Assembly (NCBI GenBank): GCA_015680685.1
Contig: MNCI01016127.1
Coordinates: 867-64,866, forward strand
Length of the DNA: 64,000 nucleotides
Origin: Gnetum montanum
Lineage: Eukaryota; Streptophyta; Gnetopsida; Gnetales; Gnetaceae
Reading direction: 5' to 3'
Shown here piece after piece: positions 32,574 to 44,023 of this stretch. Both the position numbers and the translations under genes were made by a program. The number at the start of each line of letters is the position of its first letter. Within the stretch, counting starts at the first letter, position 1. The notes under the pieces were generated by a model. The model was not told the DNA's origin. It made no database searches and worked only from the letters and a program-made list of their open reading frames with translations.

Positions 32574-35357
32574 ATGGCCCCGAAACGTGGACAACAGGAA
32601 GGTCCTACTCAAGGTGGAAGTAAACGACCTAAGAGAGGTTAAGAACAAGTCCCTATTGGACATGATGAAGAGTTGGAGGAACAATCATTTAGCATTCATC
32701 AAGAAAACCCTACTATTGTATAGTCCGGGTAGGTATAAGGAGGAGCTGCTATAGCGCTTGAACAGGGACAACATCTCATGTTGCCCCAAGATTGTGTTTA
32801 GGCTATCCATGAAAGATCCACATTCACTATGGTGATTTCGGAATTAAACTTTGAATCTTTTGTAGAGTTTGCTCCTGAGGTTGTTAGGGACCACCTCAAA
32901 GGGTCTCCCTTATGGCCTATCCTCTCTATAAGCGATGCCTGATACCTAGGAAAAATGTACCAGTTTTGGCACAATAGAGAACAAGGCACCACAGTTAATG
33001 TTTGTGGTGTGACAGTTGATTTCTCTATGCAACCATTTCAGAAGTATTAAACATTTTGAATACAAGGCCAAAGCTTGCCCAGTTATCGACCTGTTCAGAC
33101 CCTAATGCATGACGAGTTTGGTTGGAGAGGGCATATGGAAAAGATAAGACATTTGAAGAGTTGATGATGGAAGAGAGGATCTATTTCAAAATTGGAACAT
33201 ATCACCTCTTCCCCAAGAAGGGCCTAAAAAGGATTTCATCATATGTGGCAAGGGGATGTCTAGTATTGATGAAAAAGTTTAATGTTAACCTACCTCATCT
33301 ATATTTTACGGAGAACCTAAGGTAGTTTGAAGAATGAAAGATAGGAAAGCTTGTCTTAACCTTCCCTTGTCTTATCAAGAAGTTGTGCCAATGTGCTGGT
33401 ATCAGAGGATACACTAATGATGTTCTTCAAACAACTCAAAATGCTTCATACTCTAAATTGTTAAAGCCACCAGTTGTGAGGAAAATCACTGGTGAGACAT
33501 TGATACCAAAACAAGAAAAAGAATAGATGGTAGGGCCAACTACAACCCAACTTGCAGTACCCAACCAACCTCCAAGTACGAGACCTAGCAAACAACAGGA
33601 AGCAGGGCGTAGCACGGGCCAGGACCAAGCACTGCCACTACAAGATTATAAACCGTCAATGAGCCATCTCAGGGTCATCACTAAGACAGTCAGTTAGGGA
33701 AGTTATGACGATGCAAATCTCTTTCATGTCATTGATTATTTCATACAGCCTACAGTTTCTTTGGATCATGCAAGGGGTGAAGTGTCCATTCATACAAGAG
33801 GAGGGAAAAGTACTTAGTCATAACAGATCTTAGTAAACGCTACATCTTTCCAAGTGTAATTAGAAACTGGTGAAGGGGCCACTGTGGTGGTCATGCAACA
33901 CTAGGATGTAGTTGGAGCCATAGAAGTGGTCCTAGACCACATTAAAGAATTGTTCAATGTACCTGTTGTTCCACTAGAAGATCTCATAGGAGCACAGGAT
34001 GCTCAAACTTTGGCAGGAACCTCAAAGACTCCCGTGGAACATGAGGATGCGCTTGATCGATTGCTACAAACAGGACAAGTAATGACGTCCTTATTTGACA
34101 TCCCTCAAGATGTTACAACAATTCAATTAGAACTCATTTCCACTAAGGGGAAGCTGGTCTTGACAGAGGTGAGGGTCGAGCATGCTGAAGTAGAGGTGCA
34201 AAAGTTGCAAGAAAAGCTCATGGCCCTACAAGAATCACAGTGGGATCCTTTGCAATTTTTTTCCATAGACTAGGTGGACAGTTTCAAAATTGAACAACTA
34301 ACCAAGATACTAACAGAGAATAAGAAGGTGGAAAAAGAAAAAAAGAAGGTTGTTTGGGATTTTTCTGCAGCACAGGTGCAAAATTATGCACATACCAAGG
34401 CACTCAAGGCCTTATAAGAGGAAAAAAAAAACTTGTTATTGACAATATTCGGTTGACCTCTGTGAAGAAGAAAAATAATTTTCTTGAAGAACACTTTCAT
34501 TAGTTGAATAATTCATCTGGGTCAACGAAGACCTGAGTCATTTAGCCAGGGAAAATAGAACCTTATCAATGGAGGAGGTACATGCCATCCACCAAAAGAT
34601 AGCTATCAAAATAAGCACATGGCAAAATGAGTCTAAACGACATGAAAAGTTAAAGGAGCACTTTCGGGACTAGGTGGGGATGTACAAAGAAATCCTGGAA
34701 AAGGAGATACATATGGCCAAGGCCCACATCAATGCTATTAGTGCTCAACACACTAATTGGTGGGCCATATTGGACACATATGACTTAGCCCACTAGGCGG
34801 AAGTTAAGAACCAAAACCTGTAGATTCAGGATTTGACTGAACACATGGAGTTGGCAAACCTACCATATGCCAACCTTGCCATGTTAACAGTAGGATGCCT
34901 GAGGAAAAAGCTCAAATAATAGGTAGTTACCACCTATAGCAAGTATGAAACAGAGTTTTCAGAACGCAAGAAGATATTGCAAAAACTAGAGATTGCAAAT
35001 TCTGAAATTGAGGTGGTGAAAGCAAGCTACCAAGGACAAAAAGGTGTCACAATAGATTTGTCTCAACAGCTTGCGGATTTTTAAGAATAAAAAGACAAAG
35101 CCAGAGCCTACGAGGAGGAATGACAGGTGTTTGCAGTTTAGTATGTCAAGGCAAATCAAATGTTTCCACAACTACCCTATCCATGGGAGGTGCCGACTCC
35201 ATTAAACATTAGGACATTAGCATGGATGGCACAAGATCCCTAGACTAAAGAGGAGAAACTCCAAGCCATACTTCAACACTATTAAGTCCCAAGACCTAGA
35301 GCACAAGACAAAGGAAAAACACCTATGGAGGAGCCACCGCCACTAGGAACTACATGA
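32574..35357 (+). pseudogene. ORF2 of E2: long protein with coiled-coil C-terminus, function unknown
   Basis: The start MAPKRGQQEG at 32574 and the end EEPPPLGTT-stop at 35355-35357 are both shared with E1. An N-terminal globular part (about 32780-33420) has VNVCGVTVDFS, LMMEERIYFKIGTYHLFPK and RISSYVARGCLVLM blocks. The middle (33500-33900) is rich in Gln, Pro and Thr. The C-terminal part (about 33930-35180) is Glu/Lys/Leu-rich and heptad-like, so a long coiled coil is likely. The globular part loosely recalls the putative plant transposon protein domain found in Athila-type ORFs (weak inference). Many stops and frame breaks are present. ORF2 sits where pol or env would be. Confidence 0.6.
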
Positions 35358-35532
35358 GTTCCACCAATTTTGTAGCTATAGGATTTTCTTTCACATTCTT
35401 TGTGTTGTGTCTCAATTTTTTTTTATTCCACACTATGGCGTAAACCCATTCTCCCCATTCAATAATCCCATACCTATCCATTGTGTAATCAATGGAGCTT
35501 GTTCTCACTGTAACTCAAGGGTGAGTTTTCAT

Positions 35533-35547
35533 TCAATCATGGGGGTA
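35533..35547 (+). promoter_or_regulatory. Polypurine tract of E2
   Basis: AATCATGGGGGTA lies directly before the 3' LTR. E1 has a matching tract. Confidence 0.75.
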
Positions 35548-36350
35548 TGATGAGTCACCCTTTTAGTCAACCGCAATATCGTGTATGTGATATCGTATAC
35601 ACACTATTGCAGCCTGTCTCCTCTATAAATAAGAGGTAGACAATTCCAATAGGTAGTTTTTTGGTAAGTTCTAAGTGTTTAGTTTTTAGTAGTTCCTTCT
35701 CTCAACCCTTTCCTCCTAATGTATGCCCGCAGTGTGGTGATTGTAATTGTACAACATCCTTATTCGAGTGTGATGTACTTGGACACGCACATGACTGGAA
35801 ATAAAGATAAAGATTACTTCATCATTGCAGCATTTACTTAGTTTAATTATTTATTTAATTGTTATTCACTACTTTCTTAGTTAATTTCTCCTTACCCTAA
35901 ACTCCTATTAAACATAAAATGAGTAAGAATTTATCATGAGCATTAAAGTGTGACTACTTGGTAACCTAGTAGCGTACCTAGGATCTGTGCTTGGTAATCC
36001 CAGTGGTAGTCGTGCACGAGGTCCAAGATGTGTATGGATGATTGAGGAACAGATGCTCATGGCACTTAGGCTAGCTTAGATTCTCTCTCACCTTATCTCT
36101 CTTAGCTTAGTTAATATTATTTTCCATTATCTTTAGGAGTAGCATCAGTATAGAAACACATCATACACCTCACTCTAGACTAAACCATATGTGATAAAGC
36201 TGATACTAGTCCAGGTGGAAAGATAATGAATTGTGACCTATGAGTAACTGTCTAGATACCACAACTAGCCTATCTATAGAGTTTGACCATATCATAAGTG
36301 AAACGCTCGTATTCATATGGTTGAGTGTAGGGGTACCTCACCACTCATCA
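35548..36350 (+). repeat. 3' LTR of E2
   Basis: It starts TGATGAGTCACC and ends CCACTCATCA, with its TATA box at 35624-35631. Compared with the 5' LTR it is about 36 bp shorter, mainly because one GATATT-type block between the palindromes and the TATA box is missing. Confidence 0.92.
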
Positions 36351-36355
36351 CTCAC

Positions 36356-36949
36356 CATATGTTTTTTTAATTTTCTTATATTGTAAGAACCACAACATGC
36401 AAAGACTTATTTGATTCATTCAACTTCCTGATATTTGGTCAATAGTGGAATGGTAGAAGACTCATGAAAATCATCCAAGTACGCAAGAGAATAGCTAGCA
36501 TGAGTGCATCAAATCCCCTTGAAATTACACCCTTTTCAACCATTAAGTCCTTCCTTGGTTTGAAGAATATCAAGTTACCAATTCATTAATAAGTTTACTT
36601 AGAAAAAGGGACAGTAGATTTCCAAGATAAGGAAGAGAATAGAGTTGAATGAAGAAATGGATGATGTGGACTCATTGCCTATTTTATCAAAAGAACCATA
36701 TCTTAGTGTCAACATCAAAAGTTAAAGGTAAAACCAAACATTAGCAATCAACATTATTATAGTCCAACCCATCATCATGAGCACTTATTATTTGATAAAT
36801 GAAAGTAAATCAAGCAAAGAAATAGTAAAAATGTGAATGATGGTGTAAAAAAAATTAAGTAAAATTGAAAAGATGTGTAAAACAAAAATACAAAAGGAAT
36901 TGAGGGTTGAGAATGATTAGCATTGGTGGCCCTCTCCCCCACAACTAAG
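36356..36949 (-). other. 3' untranslated part of E3 (inner half)
   Basis: This lies between the E2 insertion and the end of E3 integrase. It has only short, low-complexity open frames, and nothing was recognised. Confidence 0.5.
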
Positions 36950-38120
36950 CTAGAGCAAGGAGATCCAAAATAGCGAGTAGGGTTGTCCACTAATAGAGGT
37001 AGTATTGGTACTGGCTATTCTAGGCTCATGGAAAGGTTTGGTTTGTTGGATGTTGACTAACAATTTCTTATTCAAACTTTCAAGTTTGTAAATCATCATG
37101 GTCCTTGAAGGAAAAGTTGCATGAATAATATAAGATCCTTCCCATAGTGTTTGAAATCTAGTGCATTGTGGCACATGTGTGGGGTTCCAATAAAGAACCT
37201 TATCTTCTAGTTGGTATTTAACTTTTCTAATTTTTAGGTCATGACATTGTTTATTAAAGGCCTTGTGCAATTCATTAGATGATAAGGAAACTAATCAGTT
37301 CTCATCTAGTAGGTTAACATTTATTAACTATTCTTTTCGTGCTAGATTGAGGTCAAGGTTGAGGTCACATGTCGTGGATAGTGTACGAAGCTTTGCTTGA
37401 ATAGGAAGCATTGGAAGTTTACCATACACTAACTCATAGGGAAAGTAGCCTATAGGAAGTTTCCACGTGGAGAAATATGCCAAAAGGGCATCATTTAGTT
37501 TGGTGCTCCAATCTCAGCTATACTTGCTAATGGTTCATGTTAATATTTTCATAATCTCCCTATTGGTGACCTCAGCTTGATCATTCGCTTAAGGGTGATA
37601 TGATGTAGTTAGCTTGTGTTCCACTTCTAAGAATTGCATCAAATTTTGAAAAGTCACACCTGTAAAATGTGTATCATTATCCAAAATAAGTGCATGAGGC
37701 ACGTCAAACCTATTTACAATTTTTTGTTAAACAAATCATGCAGTGGTAGATGATATACAGTCCACAACAATGACTGCTTTTGACAATTTTGTAAAATAGT
37801 CAATAGTAACAATAATGTAGGCTTTTCCATTGGACATTGGTGTAAGAGGCCTCATAAAATCAATTCCCCATACATAAAAGTGTTCTAAAGGTTGAATCCA
37901 TTATTGTGGACCCTCCATTCTAGCAATCATTCCCCCATCACATTGGCAGTGCTCACAAGATTGGACAAAATAATGAGCATCCTAGAACAATGTAGGCCAA
38001 TAATATCCTGCAAGTAGGATTTTAATGGTTGTTCATCTCCCTATGTAATGAACCCCACAAGGACCCTCATGAGTGTCTTGGAGAACTTGTAATTGATCTA
38101 CATCGAGAAAACACCATCGA
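36950..38120 (-). pseudogene. pol: Integrase of E3
   Basis: Minus-strand order: an HHCC zinc finger (THEGPCGVHY then SCEHCQC, about 37955-38110); the rve core with VWGIDFMRPL, LILDNDTHFTG and QAEVTNREIMKIL, which supply the D, D and E positions (about 37540-37880); then the C-terminal domain in the open segment 36950-37270, with DKVLYWNPTH, LWEGSYIIHATFPS and LVNIQQTKPFHE. This is a Ty3/gypsy integrase of Tat/Athila type, which joins cDNA to the chromosome in active relatives. All catalytic residues are still readable, but several stops interrupt the core. Confidence 0.88.
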
Positions 38121-38399
38121 ACCAAGCCATCAGGACATACCTTATAAAGGTGTCCATTGATTTCCATGAAATATTTGGCTCGGTGAAGAAACTGTTGTTT
38201 CCTTTAGCGTCTAACTCTTATGGTGTTTCTTGTGTAAGGAGATAGGTAAGAATGTTATTACACCAATTTATTTCCATGGTTAATTGATTATTTACTACAC
38301 CTGCAAAGAGGAATTCATTAGGAAAGTGATCAGAAAGCATATATTCATCCTCTTTGTTGTCCCATGTTAACCAAGATAAATGATCAGCAAAATGTTCTT

Positions 38400-39139
38400 G
38401 GTGCCTTTACAATCTATCATCGTAAGATCGAACTCTTATAAGATTATGAGCCATTGTATGATGCAAGGGCTCACTATTGGTTTATTTAGTAGGAACCAAA
38501 TTGCACTATGGTTTGTATGTACAAATACCTTATAGCCCAATACATAGTGCCTGAACTTATCTAGTGTAAACACCACAATCATTAATTCCTTTTCCATTGT
38601 GGTGAAGTTGAGTTGTGCACCAAAAATACTTTCAATTTCAAAGTGAATGTAATAGGGTTGTTTCTAGTCATCTAATTATGTAAGTACAACTCCTAAAGCA
38701 AAGTTGGATGCATCAAGCATTATATGGAATGATCTAGACTAGTCAGAAGCTTGTAGAAACACCTATTCTAAAAGCTTCTATTTTAAAGTTTGAAAATCTA
38801 ACTCACATTCTTTGGTCCATTCAAAAGGTACATCCTTTTTTTTTAGTTCAACCAATGGTTTTTCAACCCTTGAAAAGTTCTCTATGAATCTTCTATAATA
38901 GCCAGTGTGTCCAAGGAATGATTGGATGTCTTTTATAGTTTCAGGTTGGCATGTGATTCCTTGGATGGCTTTAATCTTTTTGGGGTCTATCTCTATCCTT
39001 GTTTGTGAAATCTTATGCCCTAATACTATGCCTTCTTAGACCATTAAATGGGTTTTTTACTAATTGAGCCTTAAATTATTTTGAACACATCATTTTAGTA
39101 CTTGCTCTAATCAGTCCAATGCTTGATCAAAGTTTGCTC
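38400..39139 (-). pseudogene. pol: Reverse transcriptase C-terminus and RNase H of E3
   Basis: The minus strand reads EQVLK...NNLRLN and GIVLGHKISQTRIEIDPKKI (about 38950-39100), then FLGHTGYYRRFIENFS and the RNase H part LDASNFALGVVL, TTMEKELMIVVFTLDKFRHY and VHTNHSAI. In the last block the usual TDH Asp reads Asn. The reading stops at 39139, where an LTR-like insertion begins. The RT palm with the catalytic YxDD box was not found on the other side of that insertion, so most of RT has been lost. Confidence 0.85.
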
Positions 39140-39309
39140 CATAGTGTTGGCAACCGTTTGGGACGCGACCGCCAATGAGTGTCCTTGAATAGGATTTAGG
39201 TGCCTGCTGGTCTCTGGCAACACCAAGGCCTAGATACCTCCAAATAAACTCAGTAGTTAATGTGAGTATGTGTGTGTGCTATTGTGGCGTGCGGTTGTGA
39301 AAAATGAAA

Positions 39310-39790
39310 NNNNNNNNNNNNNNNNNNNNNNNNNNNNNNNNNNNNNNNNNNNNNNNNNNNNNNNNNNNNNNNNNNNNNNNNNNNNNNNNNNNNNNNNNNN
39401 NNNNNNNNNNNNNNNNNNNNNNNNNNNNNNNNNNNNNNNNNNNNNNNNNNNNNNNNNNNNNNNNNNNNNNNNNNNNNNNNNNNNNNNNNNNNNNNNNNNN
39501 NNNNNNNNNNNNNNNNNNNNNNNNNNNNNNNNNNNNNNNNNNNNNNNNNNNNNNNNNNNNNNNNNNNNNNNNNNNNNNNNNNNNNNNNNNNNNNNNNNNN
39601 NNNNNNNNNNNNNNNNNNNNNNNNNNNNNNNNNNNNNNNNNNNNNNNNNNNNNNNNNNNNNNNNNNNNNNNNNNNNNNNNNNNNNNNNNNNNNNNNNNNN
39701 NNNNNNNNNNNNNNNNNNNNNNNNNNNNNNNNNNNNNNNNNNNNNNNNNNNNNNNNNNNNNNNNNNNNNNNNNNNNNNNNNNNNNNNNNN
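39310..39790. other. Assembly gap (481 N)
   Basis: The bases are unknown, so nothing can be read. Apparent open frames across it are artefacts. Confidence 1.
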
Positions 39791-40550
39791 AAATTTACTA
39801 CTAAAATGCTCTTAAGGCTTTTAAACACAAGCGCTTCTATGGCAAAATTTTAACAGAAATTTCCTATCGGGAAACAAGAACGATAAGAGCAATCTAAAAA
39901 TCCCAAAATTACTTGCCAAGGATGATACTATCTAAACCACTAGCTAAAAAATTTAAACAAAATAAAAATAAAACATAAGTCACAGGACTATGACAAAGAG
40001 GCTGAAATCTTTTCTTTAGCAAACCATCTTACAAGAAATCGTTCACAATTTCTTCTTTACAATGCTCTTCTCCCAAGACTCAAAGTGTCTCCAAGTCAGA
40101 GCCCAAGTGCTAGCTAGTAGAAAATGAGATCCTTGATGATGATGATCCTCCCTCCTTGACTCCTAAAGCCTTTTTATAGGGTTCAAAGGTAGGTAGGTAA
40201 GTTACAAAATATCTTGGGTGGTTATAACCACCATAGAGAGAAAAAAGCTACAATGGACAAGTGTCCTATTCAATTGCCAAGTGTCTTCATTCAATTGCTA
40301 AGTGTCTTCATTCAATTGCCAAGTGGTCACCATGGAGAGAAAAAAGTTGTAGTTGACAAGTGGCCATTGTGGAGACAAAAAGGCTATAGTTGACAAGTGG
40401 CCTTGGTGGTGGTTATAACCACCATTTCAATTGACAAGTGTTCAATTCAGATGGGACTTTGAGAATTTTTGCACAAATTCCCTTTTTAAAGCGTAAAATA
40501 TTTTATTGTTATTTAAATCACAATAGTAGAGATAGTAACCATGGAGTTAT

Positions 40551-40730
40551 TGCATACATGGATGGGTTAATATATAAATATGTATGTACGTATGTAATAT
40601 TTATCCATCTATCTTATGCTTGGGACCCATGGTTTACTTCTTGCCTGCCATTAGCCTCCTCTGTCTATCCAAATCATCTGTGAGTTGAAGGGATTTGAAC
40701 CTGCAAAATGCATTAAACCGAAATGCTATG
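40551..40730 (-). mobile_element. tRNA-derived SINE
   Basis: The minus strand has an A-box-like TGGCATAGCATT (40721-40733) and a B box GGTTCAAATCC (40691-40701), spaced as in a tRNA promoter, followed by a tRNA-unrelated body and a TATATATTAACCC-type tail. Flanking direct repeats CCATGGAGTTAT (40539-40550) and CCATGGTAGTTAT (40731-40743) look like a target duplication. The 3' body recurs at 42117-42205. Confidence 0.65.
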
Positions 40731-40763
40731 CCATGGTAGTTATATCTGATAAAAATTCTAACA

Positions 40764-42116
40764 TAAATGGTGGGACCTCCACATATTGATTCAAAAATTT
40801 TTCTGAAATAATTCCTGCCAAAAACGTGGTGAATCCCAGCTTAGATTTTTTTTGTTTTTGCTGTAATCCATGGATAGACGTTCAGAAAGAAAGGATGCAA
40901 GCCCAAATCTAGTTCCTCCACCCACAGCGTTGAAAACTAGGAAACCCTAAAGACCTATGCAGTTGTCAAGTTCTCAACAGTAGACATCAGTAGAGTCCCT
41001 TGTACCCATTTTCGTGATCGCCGCGGCTATGCATTTAGATAACGCTGTGTCGGTACCATTGCCCACATGTCTAGTGTCCAGCAACATCCAATGGTTATGC
41101 TGGGTGTATGCCCTTTGGCAGCTTGTTCACACAAATATAGCTATGCTCTGGATTATCAACGTTATTCCTCATAAATTAATACAGCTGATAGCAAGGAAGA
41201 AATCACATCTGGTTATGCTGCGGCCTATTCCCCATCCATTGAGAGGAAAACATCCGTATGATGAAAAGAACAAAGACATAGAGGAGGAATTTTGGAATGT
41301 GACTCATCCCCCGTAGACGTTTGAGGTGGTTCCCTTGGAATAGTGGTAGACATGACCGTCTTCATGGAGGGCATTCAAATACAAAGGCAACTACTATTTT
41401 AACTCTCCACAGGCTCTGCAACGCATGGATGCTTGGATGCATCGATGTGACTACAAAGAGCATAGTGTTATCTTTGGAGAATGACGTGAGTGGTGGGGGA
41501 TGTTGAGCATACTTCCTACGTTGATGCAGGTGTGGAGTCTCAACTTCCACTACACTCATGTTTGTTATCATCATCCTCGACTTCAATCGCACCACTATTC
41601 ATGACAAATCAGAACTGTATTGTTTTTGATTTTAGAAATTTCTGTTACAATTTGCCCTGGAAGCGCAGTCATTCCTACTGACTATTCTGCGGAAGTCTTG
41701 CATGTTTATTCAACAATGAAAAACAACACGGGGGTAAAGGAAGAAGAGTAACATTTTATGCTATCTAGATGTGATGTGTATAACTACATATTGTGTAAAA
41801 TTTATAATTGCTTGCCCATGCATGCTGAAAAATCTACAAGAAAGCTGTTTCACTACAATAAACCTTGTCCATCTTTCTTTATCAATGTTCATGCTTTTAA
41901 TGTAGTGAAGTAAGCTTGCGAAATTCAAGGTACCAATATTTACTATCAACATGAGCAATAGAAATACCTAAATTTCACCAATGGCCTTGATGTTGCAGCA
42001 CAAGGACTCATAATCTTGCACTTCAGTCCTTCATTCAATCTTCCTTTTTCATTGTGCTTTGAACTGGTGAAAAATTTTAATAGAAAGATGTGCTTTTATT
42101 CCCTTATCCTTTAAAC
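40764..42116. other. Unassigned stretch inside E3
   Basis: It is less AT-rich than its surroundings at 40950-41700. A 100-residue sense open frame (41014-41316) matches no family I recognise. It does not continue the E3 pol reading, so it is probably part of the insertion that destroyed RT. Confidence 0.35.
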
Positions 42117-42205
42117 CTATAGATGGATGGGTTGACATATAAATATATATGTATGTATATAATATTTTTCCATCTTTCTAATGCTTGGGACCCATGATTT
42201 GCTGA
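42117..42205 (-). repeat. 3' part of a second SINE copy
   Basis: It shares CATGGGTCCCAAGCAT and the following AT-rich tail with the SINE at 40551-40730, in the same orientation. The tRNA-like head is absent. Confidence 0.6.
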
Positions 42206-42859
42206 TTGGTGGGTGGCTTTCACAGTGAAAAATGGCCGAAGTCCAACATTTTGTTTTGTCCCAATCTTAGAAACATGAAACTGTCTTCTCTTTCTATGGA
42301 TACATTCTAGTGAGGTGACTTGAGAACCACCAGATTATGATTCTTGAGAAAGTCATGAAATTAATCATTCAAAATTTGCATTGTAATTTCTGCTCATGAC
42401 ACCAAGATGGATAATTCCCTATAAATGTAGCTACAATATCTAGCATATGCCATTCCAACTTCATGGTTACTTAACTATTGCATAATTCTTAATTGGAAAC
42501 AACATAATCCTTCTTAAACAATTTTAGTTCATTAGGATTCTGTACCTCACCATTTGCAAATAAGTCCACCTGTTCCATGAAATGGCCAAAATGTGCCAAC
42601 ATTTCTGCCCCCTTTAAAAGGCTTAAAGAAATTTATGCAGCCCCATTTTGAAACTGAACTGTACTTGAAGCTTACTTGAACTTTTTACAGATGAAAAGAT
42701 AAATCTTTTTGGAGAAAAATTTCCATCAAACATAAGGTTTGGTGGTATAAAACCTCATTCCTAAAAAAAAACAACAAACTGTACATTATCCAATCCTTTG
42801 TTCATGGACTATTCTTGAGATGGGAAGAGAATGATGAGGATTACTCTGGTAGGAATCCT
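42206..42859. other. Unassigned AT-rich stretch inside E3
   Basis: No RT, protease or gag block is readable here on either strand, although the missing E3 RT palm would be expected near it. Confidence 0.35.
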
Positions 42860-43300
42860 CATATCTCTAACCTTCTCATAAGCAATCTCTCTACTATTTT
42901 TTTGCTTGCTAGAGATTTCAACTTGATCTTTTTGAGCTTTTTAGCAATCCTCTCATCTTCTTTCTCAGATGAATTCCTTTTTTCTTCCCACTTGGGTCCT
43001 TCTTCTTCTTTCTCAAATGAATTCTCATTTTCTTGGAGTGTACAAATTTTGTTTTCAACACCTCCTTTTTCAACCATCNTCCACTTGAACAATCTTTTTA
43101 TTTTATTTTTTAGGTATCAAACCAAGTTTCTTACATATAGACAATGGCATTATAGTAGATGTAGCTCCAGAATCAACCAAACAATTGTGTGAATATTTAT
43201 TCCTTAATTTCATTGTCAAGAGAAAATGAGAAGCTTCCTTATCATATGAAGTCTTTAATTTCTCGTCATTATGAGACACATAACTTAACTTTGATTCTCT
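42859..43300 (-). pseudogene. pol: Second aspartic-protease-like segment of E3
   Basis: The minus strand reads NCLVDSGATSTIMPLSICKK at about 43120-43180, a DSGA active-site block typical of Ty3/gypsy proteases of the Athila kind. A Glu/Lys-rich, possibly coiled segment follows (42859-43092). It lies about 600 bp downstream of another DSG block in the same element. It may be a genuine pol segment, a duplicate, or part of a different inserted element. One N is at 43079. Confidence 0.6.
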
Positions 43301-43436
43301 AACTATCCTTTTACCTTTAATGAACTCTAAAGCCTTCCTATCTTATGGTTTCCACATACAGGCACCTTTGTATGTTAGTTACTTGTGCACATTTGTTGCA
43401 TGCAGACAATGTTAGACATTGTACGAACCAAGACTT

Positions 43437-43860
43437 CTACACACAATTACACCCTGTGTCACTGTATGTGATGCACAAAAGTTTTTTCTTCTTGATATTT
43501 TTAAAGATATTTTCCTTTGATATCTCTAAGAAAAGATCACATATTCTTAGGTGTGCATCAATTGTTCTTAGCCATGCTTTTCCCATTATGATAGGAAAGT
43601 CTCCCTTATAGTTGTTGACTTGAATCACTAGGAAGTCAGCTGGATACGACCATTCACCAAGAATGGTAACAATGTCATCCACTAGTCCTAATGGGATAGT
43701 GATGGATTGGTCGGCCAACTCTAAACGAATGTTACTCTTTTTTAGTGGAGGTAGCTTCTAAGCTTTGTACATTTCTTGCGATATTATGTTAACACCAAAA
43801 CCTGAATCCAAAAGAGCCTTGCAAGGTTCATTCCCAGTGATATGTAAATATAAAAGAGGA
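43437..43860 (-). pseudogene. pol: Aspartic protease of E3
   Basis: The minus strand reads EPCKALLDSGFGVNIIS (about 43785-43850), then in the open segment 43437-43718 LVDDIVTILGEWSYPADFLVI and FPIIMGKAWLRTIDAHL. G1 carries the same order. The active-site DSG is intact, but a stop follows MYKA. In active relatives it processes the gag-pol precursor. Confidence 0.75.
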
Positions 43861-44023
43861 CTCCTAGGATTGGAGAATTTCCTAGGAAGATGGCCAAACT
43901 TAATCCAATTGGTAATGGCATGGGTCAACATGACCGTGTGTGTTGAATGTGGCCTTTGGTTTGAAGGGAGTTTCGAAGTTTATTGGATGATGGTAAGGCC
44001 TTTGGAGAGTTAGCCACTTGTGA

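Larger units (their letters stand above)
27699..36350 (+). mobile_element. E2: sense non-autonomous Tat/Athila-like retrotransposon inserted in E3
   Basis: It is bounded by the target duplication CTCAC (27694-27698 and 36351-36355) and by LTRs of 839 and 803 bp. Layout: 5' LTR, tRNA-Asp type primer site, gag (28679-30676), spacer, GATATC/TATA module (32060-32122), intron (32378-32573), ORF2 (32574-35357), polypurine tract (35533-35547), 3' LTR. Every part has its counterpart in E1 in the same order. No protease, RT or integrase blocks were found on either strand within it. It is the innermost element of the nest, so it inserted after E3. Confidence 0.9.
39145..40763 (-). mobile_element. LTR-like insertion in E3, with assembly gap
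   Basis: The ends read TGTTAGAATT (minus strand from 40763) and TTGCCAACA (at 39145), a TG...CA pair with TGTT/AACA termini. A TATA-like CCCTATAAAAAGGC lies on the minus strand at about 40165-40178. Upstream of it (40230-40445) is an array of short repeats built on GACAAGTG and CATTCAATTGCCAAGTG. A run of 481 N fills 39310-39790. The flanks CATAG and TAAAT do not match, so a simple solo LTR is not proven; it may be one LTR of a larger damaged insertion. Confidence 0.45.

Noticed and set aside
39250-39828. Long open frames on both strands across 39250-39828
   Set aside because: They run through the 481-base N gap; the translation is meaningless.
41014-41316. Sense open frame of 100 residues inside the E3 insertion
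   Set aside because: No recognisable family or neighbouring exon; could be chance or a retroposed scrap.
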